Shown here: in pieces, positions 1 through 8,724 of the stretch
How positions within the stretch are numbered: position 1 is the stretch's first letter
Layout: every line of letters starts with the position of its first letter
Assembly: GCA_027578815.1 (NCBI GenBank)
Contig: JANBTH010000002.1
Location: 1-64,000 of the forward strand
Length of the DNA: 64,000 nt
Direction: 5' to 3'
DNA from: Coemansia sp. RSA 1804
Lineage: Eukaryota > Kickxellomycota > Kickxellomycetes > Kickxellales > Kickxellaceae
Program-made: the position numbers and the translations under genes
Notes under the pieces: model-generated
What the model was told of the DNA's origin: nothing
The model's database searches: none
The model's input: the letters and a program-made list of their open reading frames with translations, nothing else

Positions 1-129
1 GGCACACGTTTGAAGGAACAAAAGCCCCTAGAAAAAGGCGCAGTTGCAGCCAACAAAAGCACCAACGCCAACTCAAGGACCAAGCCCTACAATCCCCCGT
101 CAAATGTGTCGTCGAAACTCGCAAAATAA
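1..129 (+). CDS. 3' end of an unidentified gene (partial)
   Basis: Frame 1 is open from the first base to a TAA at 127-129, giving the last 42 residues of a protein that begins outside the window. The tail is rich in Lys, Asn, Ser and Pro and ends in SSKLAK, which looks like a disordered C-terminus. There is no recognisable domain, so I assign no function. It converges on the next gene across a spacer of about 180 bases that is T-rich and AT-rich, as expected for 3' untranslated sequence. It could be chance, but codon choice is ordinary for this genome and the stop is followed at once by AT-rich DNA. Confidence 0.5.
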   Translation, partial: GTRLKEQKPLEKGAVAANKSTNANSRTKPYNPPSNVSSKLAK

Positions 130-306
130 AACGCATTTGGCCAAGGGTTGAATGTGGGTGGTTTTTTTGGACAGGCTGGACCTGCTTTTGTTTTTTTGTC
201 TATTATTCCTTCTATTTTTGCTTGGTTTCTAACTGTTGTTGTTTTTTCATTTCAATAATAGCATGTATTGTTGTTAATCCAGCTTTTGATAATCTTGGAC
301 TAACGG

Positions 307-1572
307 CTAGAAGATAATCGAAAGAGATGCAAGAACCGATCCCAAAACAACAGCAGCAGCGGATCCAATGGATGGCGACAGCATGCTAGCTGCCCCGTCC
401 TTGATAAAGTCGGCAACGTTGCCGCTTGGCAGTGGCTTGCTGGACCAGGCCCCGTCAGAGTCGAATGATCCGGATGACGCCCACCCGATCCAGTCCGTGT
501 ACAGTCCAGTGCGCGGGAAGTAAACAAACCCGTTGGACTCGCACGAATCCGAGCTATCCGACCGCACCTCAAACAGGTGTGGTAGTCCAACACCGACAAT
601 CCTTAGCTTGGAGCCACTGGTGACAAAAAACAGAGTCGAGTTGAGATCAACCGAATTGATATCGGACGCCGAGCTACTGATACCGATGCTTGTGTCCAGG
701 CTGCACTCGGTTGTATTGTCATACATGGACGAGCAGTAGATGGGCGAACTGTTTTTTGGCAGCGAGTGGCCATCAAAGCTCTTCATGTTCTTGAGATCGA
801 ATGCGTCCATGTAGTTTTTGTCGCAGGAGCTGCGGCTCAACGAGCTCACGTCTGTTATCTTGACCTTGGTCAGATCAATGCCCTGGTAAAGCTTTTGCTG
901 CGTGGCAGCATTGGTGGTGGTATCTGCTGGCGAGAAGGTAAGTGCCGAGAGCCCAGCCGTGTTTGCTTCCAGATCGTCCAGCTGGAGCAAGGCTGTCTCT
1001 GTTTTGTCGATTGAGCGCAACAGTGTGACAATTCCAACATCAAAGTTCTGCTCTGCAGAGTCAACATACTGACTCTGCGGGTAATAGGCGTGTACGCTCG
1101 ATGTGTTGACTGCATAGAAGGTAGAGTTGTCCACGTAGTTTGCAACAAGCCCCATGAATGTGCTGGCTCTGTATCCAGCCTGGCTGATATTGCTGTACAC
1201 CTGGGTGGATAGCAGAATGCTGTGCATTGTTGCTGAGATGTTGGTCGTGGGGGCTGCAACCATGAGGTATTTCGGGTCAAGAACCCCCTTGACCTCGCTG
1301 GGGGTCTTGTCCTGGTCTTGGAACGGATACAGGCAGCGCGCGTCGGTTAAAACCGTCTTTTCGTTGATGAGCGCACCAAAGCAGAGTGAATATGGAGTGG
1401 CGACGTATAGGACCGATGGATAGTCCGACAGGTCAACAACCGACGAAGAAGAACTACTGTCTTCGACGGCTGCAACCACGCGATGGTTTGTTAGCATGCA
1501 AAGCACACCAATCAGTGTGAACAATGCTGCCAGTAGGGGCGTTCTGCTGTGTCCTTTCGCGGATAAAGTCAT
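307..1572 (-). CDS. Secreted, probably GPI-anchored trypsin-fold protein lacking catalytic residues
   Basis: A 421-residue protein from the ATG at 1572. The frame is open further upstream, but only from a non-ATG codon, and the 1572 start gives a clean signal peptide (hydrophobic residues about 12-34). Residues about 52-362 follow the chymotrypsin (S1) family pattern. CFGALIN-x4-LTDARC matches the CGGSLI...LTAAHC region, DVGIVTLL at 178-184 matches the DIAL block with its Asp, and FVYFPRTGLYTDWIGW at 349-364 matches the C-terminal strand and helix. The catalytic His is Arg79, and no GDSGG serine motif exists; the equivalent stretch (about 295-330) is Ser/Asp-rich. A hydrophobic tail at 402-421 after small residues suggests a GPI anchor. 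Many N-x-S/T sites occur. It is likely a non-enzymatic cell-surface protein; the ligand is unknown. Confidence 0.75.
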   Translation of the reverse strand: MTLSAKGHSRTPLLAALFTLIGVLCMLTNHRVVAAVEDSSSSSSVVDLSDYPSVLYVATPYSLCFGALINEKTVLTDARCLYPFQDQDKTPSEVKGVLDPKYLMVAAPTTNISATMHSILLSTQVYSNISQAGYRASTFMGLVANYVDNSTFYAVNTSSVHAYYPQSQYVDSAEQNFDVGIVTLLRSIDKTETALLQLDDLEANTAGLSALTFSPADTTTNAATQQKLYQGIDLTKVKITDVSSLSRSSCDKNYMDAFDLKNMKSFDGHSLPKNSSPIYCSSMYDNTTECSLDTSIGISSSASDINSVDLNSTLFFVTSGSKLRIVGVGLPHLFEVRSDSSDSCESNGFVYFPRTGLYTDWIGWASSGSFDSDGAWSSKPLPSGNVADFIKDGAASMLSPSIGSAAAVVLGSVLASLSIIF

Positions 1573-2498
1573 AACCAGGGTATTATTGCTGTGGAGGGGG
1601 TGGGTTGCTATGGTAGTAACAACAAAGATCAAACAACGAGCGTCTGTGGTCAGTAAACCTGGGGGTGAAGCGGGTGAATACAACCAGCTCCTATTGTTGT
1701 GGTAGTATATGTGTGGTGGTGTATGCGGGGAGAGAAGATTGTAGAGGCTCAGATAATGTGCAAACAATGTATCTTGGAACCAAGTGTATAATGCCAAATA
1801 AGGAAAAATGTGTTAGCAGTGGACAGGATAGCATAAATATAGCAGAATCAAAACAACAAAACGCAAGAACGGAAACAAAGGGACAAGAGCAAAACGAAAG
1901 GCAATGCAAGGAACTTTGTTCCAGAAAGAAGATGCAAGGCCGTTCTCCTCGCTCCCCCTCTTTCCACAGACTTTGCAAGCGTTTGAAAGGCGCTGAAAGC
2001 GGCAGAAAAGGGATAAAAATAGTCTGGAAAATCCCTTTCAAAATTTTTATTATAGATTTAGCTAAAATAGACCATAGGAATAGCGCGCCAAAATGCCTAT
2101 ATTTTCTTTTCTTGCCCGAATTGGCTATTGTATTATTAGGCAAAGAGCGGAAATGTTGTAAATGCAAAATTTTGGAATTGTCGGTTCCTTCCTTTTGTAG
2201 GAGATGACAGGTGCAACCAACACCAGAAAATACTTGCAACGTGTAGAAATTCTCCCACGGCTGTAGATGTCGGATGAAGAATAGACACACTCATTTTATT
2301 GTTGATTCTTAAGCCTGGTTTGTACGGGGAAAAGAGGTGTGAGGGGGAGTGAGAACAAGAGAGAAAATATGTGCACACCTCTTTGCTTTTTGTGCTCTTT
2401 CTTTTAGTTGTTCTTTCCTTGTTTATTTGTTTATTTGGTTTTGGTACAAAATACGGGGGAAAAAGATAATACGGGGCGGACGTGAAATAATACAGAAA
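1573..2498. other. Intergenic region between divergent genes
   Basis: About 0.9 kb upstream of both the trypsin-fold gene (minus) and the alcohol dehydrogenase (plus), so it should hold both promoters. It is moderately AT-rich. The open frames on both strands lack recognisable domains, and I see no RNA gene or repeat. Confidence 0.5.
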
Positions 2499-3593
2499 AT
2501 GGCTACTATGCAGGCCGTTGTTTTCAAACAGCCATACAAGGTTGCATACGAGCAGGTTCCGCGACCAACAGACCCTCAGGAAGGAGAAGCGATAGTCCGC
2601 GTAATGGCGTGCGGGCTCTGCGGTTCTGATTTGCATCCATATAGAGGTGCCGAAAAGGGGCTAAGACCGGGCACCGTGTGCGGCCACGAGTTTGCTGGCA
2701 TTGTCGAACAAGTTGGCGCTGGAGTACAGCTTGAGCCTGGAGCACGGGTAGCTGCAAGCTTCACTACCGCATGCGGAAGCTGTTGGTTCTGCAATCACTC
2801 GCTCTCGAGTCGCTGCGAGAAGGCAAAGCTGTTTGGATGGATCGACGAAAGAACTGGAGATGGAATACACGGCGCGCAAGCCCAGTTTGTGCGTGTTCCT
2901 AATGCAGATGGCACGCTGGTTGTTCTACCACCAGACGTCTCATTTGAGAATGGTGTGCTTTTGGGCGACATATTTGCAACAGGTTATTTCTGTGCTCGTA
3001 ATGCCTTGGATACGTTGGTCCGTTCTGGGGTTCCAAAAGAGGAATTGACGCTTGCCGTGGTTGGCTGTGGACCAGTGGGTCTTTGCGCTATTGCCAGTGC
3101 CCAAGCTCTGGGATTTGAGCAGATATATGCAATTGATCGTGTTGCATCCAGATTACAAAAGGCAAAGGACATGGGTGCCCTGCCAGTATATCCAGATCAG
3201 GATCCTCAAAAGATAATACAGGAAGCCACTCGTTCAACTAACGGTGGCTATGGTGTTGATGCAGTTCTCGAGGTAGTAGGTGCGTACCAGGCACTAGAGA
3301 CCAGCTTCCAGCTTGTGCGGCCGGGTGGCGTGGTTTCCTCTGTTGGTGTCCACGCCCATGACAGAGGGTTTCCAGTGAGTCCGGAGCAGTGCTACGACAA
3401 GAACATTACATTCTGTAGTGGCAGATGCCCTGCACGCTCTCTTATGCCAGAGCTATGCCAAGCTGTAGGCAAGTCGGGAGTGTCGCAGATTATCAGTCAT
3501 AGAGTACCGCTTTCACGCGCGGAAGAGATGTACACGCTATTTGAAGCACAGGCCAGTGGAATTCTAAAGGTCATTTTTGACCCATGGGGCTAA
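2499..3593 (+). CDS. Zinc-dependent alcohol dehydrogenase (medium-chain dehydrogenase/reductase)
   Basis: A 364-residue cytosolic-type NAD(P)-dependent alcohol or polyol dehydrogenase. I chose the ATG at 2499 because the upstream in-frame extension is T-rich and encodes a hydrophobic stretch unlike the family; 364 residues is the usual length. Catalytic zinc ligands are Cys41 in CGLCGSDLH and the His-Glu pair at 63-64 in GHEFAG. The structural zinc lobe is present with Cys92, Cys95, Cys98 and Cys106. The Rossmann motif GCGPVG lies near residue 188, followed by an acidic residue in AIDR that suggests NAD rather than NADP. The substrate cannot be read from sequence; sorbitol/threonine-dehydrogenase-like and glutathione-independent formaldehyde-type enzymes share this layout. 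No gene cluster surrounds it. Confidence 0.9.
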   Translation: MATMQAVVFKQPYKVAYEQVPRPTDPQEGEAIVRVMACGLCGSDLHPYRGAEKGLRPGTVCGHEFAGIVEQVGAGVQLEPGARVAASFTTACGSCWFCNHSLSSRCEKAKLFGWIDERTGDGIHGAQAQFVRVPNADGTLVVLPPDVSFENGVLLGDIFATGYFCARNALDTLVRSGVPKEELTLAVVGCGPVGLCAIASAQALGFEQIYAIDRVASRLQKAKDMGALPVYPDQDPQKIIQEATRSTNGGYGVDAVLEVVGAYQALETSFQLVRPGGVVSSVGVHAHDRGFPVSPEQCYDKNITFCSGRCPARSLMPELCQAVGKSGVSQIISHRVPLSRAEEMYTLFEAQASGILKVIFDPWG

Positions 3594-6500
3594 GCTTTTT
3601 CTTAAATAGAAATGGAAGGCTTATACCTAATATGACGGAGACAATATTATGTTTGGTGGCCATGTTGGTGCCAACATTTTCTATTTGTAGTTGCCATAAA
3701 ATGGCTGAGCGGATGAATAGCATTTTATTTAGATGACGATATTGTCACTTTTTTCACGAGATTTGTTGGTGGGTGCCTCATACATATTACAATAGATTGC
3801 GTAAAATAAGCAAATGCTTGTATGCGCCATAGCATTTGTGGTATGCAGTGAATATATGCTTGTTGGGTTTCTATCAAAAAACGGATCTGTGCTGTGAAGA
3901 TGGCGCAATGAGTATCTATGTCATTCAGTGTTGGAGTGGCATAATATGAAATAAGGAGCCATACTGATGGACTTCACGCCTGAATTCACAAACCGATCAA
4001 GCAGAGGAGCTTGTGTATATTATACCCTATATGTGCAATGGGGCTTTCCTTAATTGCTGTATAAACGCTCCAGCCCATGTGGCGGAGTATTCGCGCATTA
4101 TCTTTTTGCCTCGGGGAAAACTAACATTGTATATTAATTAGGCAGTGTTGACGGCACCTTGACTGTCAATTTCCTTTATTATATCATGGCACGAGTTTGG
4201 CATAGATTGTACTGCTTTTAATATGTTTAGACGCTACCTACTGAACAATGTTGTATTATCATTATCGCAACTCTTATATGTAATGTTTTTAGCATACATG
4301 TACGTTACGAGCAGACAGCAGCAATGTATATGTATAAAGGCTTTAGAATATAATCAACAGAAAATTAGGGAAGCAAAACCCACATATGTTTAGTATCAAC
4401 AGAGCAGAATTTAGAAGCTTCTCTTGCGGTTAAAGTCCATACTCGTGTGCGCACGTTTGTGCTGTAGCAAATGCAGTGCAGTACAATGGACAGTCAGAAT
4501 AAACTAGAAAAGCCGACATTCTATGCATGATTCTAGCTGCCAAGCCTTTTTTTGTTGCTGACTAGGGAAGCCACAGAGAACCAAAAGTAGAAATAAAGGC
4601 AAGCGCACTAGAGCTTACAAGAATCATGTCAACAAGAAACGTAAACTACAAACATCATACTCCACAGTAAGCATCTCATTTTATTGTTTATTCTAGTTCT
4701 ACTATGTCATTCATGAAACATTCGGCAGTAAGCAAGAGCGGGTTGACCATACACATACAAAACAAACAAGCAAACTATGAACCATGAACCATGTTTATCC
4801 AGTAGAATGCATATACGAAAATATGCAATTGTCAATTTTCCACAGACCGAAGACGTAATTGTCCATTCAGCATCCACAAACCGCCAAAAGGGAAAAAAGG
4901 AGTCTGCAAATGCGCCGCTGCGCATATATTTGGAAAACAATGCCAAACGTTCACCACAGTCCCAATATATCTGATAGAGAATAATGAGGGCAAATAATTC
5001 AACGCCTTCAAACACACGTGGTATTGTCCAGCTCCACATACCTAATTAGGGATTAGAAGGCAGACTAAAAGACCGTCTGCATTATGTAGTAGCGTAAACA
5101 GAAGCAGAGGATAATACACACCAACCCATCCGTTCCTAATTTGGAAGCTAGTGCTGGAGAATGAAGGTTATAGCCTTTCTCCACTAACTTTGTCATTGTA
5201 GATTGTCAACATTCGGCATTTTGCCTCTTTGCTTGTTTCGTGTTGGTAAGACGGCGGTCCAAGGTATTTTGACGTTGATAAGTAAAACCGACTCTTTTTT
5301 TTCCTTTTACCGAATTAATCCGGGCTTCCAAATTATGATATGTGGCACAAGATCCTTGTTGCCTCACTCTTGACTTTTTGCCTTCCAATCATGGATTGGG
5401 CGTGTTTTGTTGCATGCGCATAATCATAGCTTTTTGTTGTGGACCATTGCATTCCACAGTGGTCCAGCGGCTATGAAGCACACGGAAGCTGGGCTGGCAC
5501 AGCAATTGGGCCACAACAGTCCAGATTATTCACATTGATCGCATGCAATCTCTAGCCTTCTTCATTTACCAGCCGTTAAAGGACACGCCAAAAAGGGAGA
5601 ATAGGGTGGTTTAGAGCCTCGCACGCAGCACTTGCATTTTTTGACAAGAAGCAATCAATGGGAATGGTGCCTAAAAAGAGGATGATGTGTGGTTTATGCT
5701 GGGCAACCATTTTTCTTTGGTTCGGTTTCCTTTGGCACTTGTGCATTAGCTTTAGAATACAGGACAAGAAAAGAAAAGAAAGAAAGGAAACCCCTTAACA
5801 AGCGACACAGCGTAAAATCTGTTAGCGGTTGTTGTTTTTCTTTTTCTCTTTCATTTTTTTTCGTTCAGGAAAGAATGAGGACATTTGGCTCCAGGTCTAT
5901 TTGGTTGTTTGAGTTTTTTTTTCTGTTTGTTATCCGTGTATGAGCATTCGGGCTTTTCTAACCTACCGGCTCTTTCTTGTTTGTCCTTATTCTCAATTGC
6001 GGTCTTGTTTCTTCTCCCCTTGGAAAAACAGCAACAATAGAACAGATACTCCAAAAAAACACATGCGCCGCTGTGCTCAATCCCAACCTTTGAAAATAAC
6101 AAAAGAAACAAGGATAGAAGCTGGTGTGTTTAATGAATAAACGTCCATTCTGGAATGGGGGGGGTTTTGTGTATGTTCCAGCTCTTGGCTTTGTTGTGCG
6201 GCGCTCCAGTCACGCCTGTTTACTCTTTCCACCACTTCTCTACGCAGACCCGCAAACAGCGTGCATACAAGCAAGGCGAATTCCTGCAGTCCCAATGCCA
6301 TTGCAAGTTTCGTCCAGTATAATAAATAACATAAAGGGCGCTGCTCAGAAAAACGACACCAAATACCGGAGATTCTGCGTCTATGCTTTTCCAAGTGACC
6401 TCTATATTCGTCTAGTTTCTGCTAGCTAAAGACTGCAGCCATTTCAATTATAGAACCCCGCTCTCTTTAATTATAGCGTATAGCAGAGCCTATTTCTTTG

Positions 6501-6615
6501 CTGTTTATTATACAGCGCTTGCGGTTTTACTCTCGCTTTGGTTTATCATTTGTGACATTTACTGCGTAATACTTTTTGCTTTTTTTTATTATTTTTATTA
6601 TTATTGTCATCCAAT
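3594..6615. other. 3-kb AT-rich intergenic region
   Basis: No convincing gene. The open frames on either strand (for example minus 4707-5039 and 6077-6394) are short, change composition along their length and show no domain. T-rich and A-rich runs, scattered TATA-like words and no clear tandem repeat are seen. I looked for tRNA A/B boxes by eye and found none. Confidence 0.5.
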
Positions 6616-7754
6616 ATGCACATCTTTGGCTCTCCAAGAAACAAGAGCAAGGCGCAGAATGCAGCCAGATTCTCTTGCCAAAGCCAAGACACCCTTTCCT
6701 CACCTGCCAGTCCAACTGAGCGCAAGAGGTTTACTAGTCTGCTGCCACAGTCCGTCAAAACGCTGTTCTCGAAGAAATCCTCGCTATCATCTGAACTGCA
6801 TGCCCAAAAACGAGTGTCGATGATATCGCAACAGCCACAGCCACAGCCACACCCACATCTATATGCCTCGGTAAAGTCGTTTAAAGGGCCATTCAGAAGA
6901 AACCGCTATAGCGTTCCACCCAGAGCAGTATCAGCGGCTGTTCTAGAGGTGCCAGCAGTTGTGGCAGCAGAGTACATGCAAGATGCAGGCAACACGTTTC
7001 CTAGGCAATTCGACGCTACTGCTTATTACTCGGAATCCTCGATTTACAAAGACGACTGCACTGCGGAGTTTACTGAGAGATATCCTAGGGCGCGTGCAAA
7101 GGCGCTTGCAGAGACGGTCCGACGCCTTCAGCAGACCAGATCGCCAACACCACTAACGCCGTCCAGCGTTGACACTGGCAGGACGTTGTCGTGCTTCCCG
7201 GAGGAGGTTGAGTATGAGGAGAAGGATAGTGATAGCAACAACAGCCCTCGTTTTTGTCAAGAACAGCAACAGAAACAGCAACAGCAACAGCAGCAACAAA
7301 ATACACATACAGCACGCTTTAGGACATCGTGCATTGAGCCAAGAGCAGGAGCAGCTACTCCAGGCACCATCAGTTGTGTGCCACTACAGTCGTTTGCCGC
7401 TGGGTGCAGCAGACCCGCCTCGATGGTCGTTGACACGAGCTGCAGCATCAGAAGCAGTTCGCAAAGCAGTAGCAGCACGCTATCGCCTACTGCCACCTCA
7501 GCCTCTTCTTCCTCCTCTTCCTCCTCTTCTTTGACCTGTCCGCAGAGCATACTGAATGCAAGCAATGAATCGCTGACACGCACGCTGTCAGATGCGTCGC
7601 AGCCGGAACCAGCGCAATCGAATTATAACGCCAGCAAACACGAGACCGTTAGCAGCTGCTTAGTGCAGCAGAGGACGCGCGGGCACCCCAAGCAAGATAA
7701 CGCCAACACCATGAGCGCCGACAGGCAGGCAGCCGCATTGGCGCAAGAAGCCAT

Positions 7755-7790
<36 letters not shown>

Positions 7791-8445
7791 CCACCACCAC
7801 CACCACCACCACCAGAGATACTCGGTGGCAATGTCGCAAAACCTGAACCGGCGGTTCCAACCACGCGCCACGCACGAGTACGAGCAGCGGATCTACTGCC
7901 TGCAATCGCACTACTCGGACGTGGTAGAGCGGATGGAGACGCGCACGAGGAAGGACGCGGAGCACATCAGCCAGCTCGAGGAGCAGCTGGTTGAGCTGCG
8001 CAAGGCCAACACCGAGCTCTGTGCAAGGGAGGCCGAGCTCGCCAAAAAGGTGCAGCACTACAAGAGCGCCAAGCGCGCCACCACCACCACTGCTATTGCT
8101 GCCAGCCAGCCGGTTGCAGCAAACCCGGAGCAGCCCAAGCCAACAACAGCAAGGGGCCCGGGGGTCGTTGCCGCCAGCCAGATAACCGCCTCCAAAAAGC
8201 TCATCGAGTTCATCGAGCACTACCAGGAGGACGTGCGGCGCCTGAAGCAGGAAACAAACACGGCGCAGGAGTGGGTGATCACCCTCGCGGAGCTTGTGGT
8301 GGGGCCGAAGAGGAAGCACCAGTCGTGGGACGAATGGCTTGGCTCGTGCCTGGACACGCTGCAGAACCGCCGGGAGCGGATGAGCGAGAAGGCATGGCTG
8401 AGGAACTCGCAGATAGAGCTCAAGCAGCAGCGCCCGCAGCATTGA
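6616..8445 (+). CDS. Hypothetical Gln/His/Ser-rich coiled-coil protein
   Basis: A 609-residue protein from the ATG at 6616; a slightly longer frame begins with TTG and is not used. The first half is disordered and Ser/Thr/Pro-rich, with a Gln run near residue 220 and a Ser run near 300. An uninterrupted run of 11 Gln followed by 8 His sits near residue 380-398. Residues about 415-485 form a heptad-type coiled coil (Glu, Arg and Leu rich: SQLEEQLVELRKANTEL). A conserved-looking C-terminal block (about 525-595) holds KKLIEFIEHYQEDVRRLKQE and QSWDEWLGSCLDTL, again helical. I do not recognise a family. The shape suits a cytoskeletal or polarity scaffold, but that is only inference. A TAG/CAG repeat follows the stop directly. 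Confidence 0.75.
7756..7812 (+). repeat. (CAG)11(CAC)8 tract inside a coding region
   Basis: Eleven perfect CAG codons followed by eight perfect CAC codons, coding Gln11-His8. Perfect codon repetition points to recent slippage, so the length may vary between strains. Confidence 0.9.
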
Positions 8446-8448
8446 GCG

Positions 8449-8505
8449 TAGCAGTAGCAGCAGTAGTAGTAGTAGCAGTAGTAGTAGTAGTAGTAGCAGT
8501 AGTAG
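8449..8505 (+). repeat. TAG/CAG trinucleotide array just after a stop codon
   Basis: A run of mixed TAG and CAG units starting a few bases after the TGA of the preceding gene. In the same phase it gives many stops, so it is non-coding 3' sequence, apparently related by slippage to the CAG-rich coding tract upstream. Confidence 0.8.
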
Positions 8506-8724
8506 GATTCCAAGCGGGCCATGACCATGCAACAACGAAAAGAAAACATGAGTCCTTTTTCCATATTTATAGTGTTTCAAAAGCTTTGTGTGCGTAGGGA
8601 GCGCGGGGGGGGGAGAGCTTCATCACAATTCAGTGTATATATATTTCTTATTGACACATACAAGCAGACATATGGCGGGGGGAGGGGGGGAGGTGGTGGT
8701 AGCAGCATTAGAACAAGACTTTGG

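Noticed and set aside
6077..6394. 105-residue minus-strand frame
   Set aside because: Mixed composition and a short hydrophobic piece, but no family and no supporting context; overlaps a similar plus-strand frame.
7660..8580. Minus-strand frame with long Leu and Val runs
   Set aside because: Created by the CAG/CAC and TAG/CAG repeats read in reverse; the plus-strand gene explains the region.
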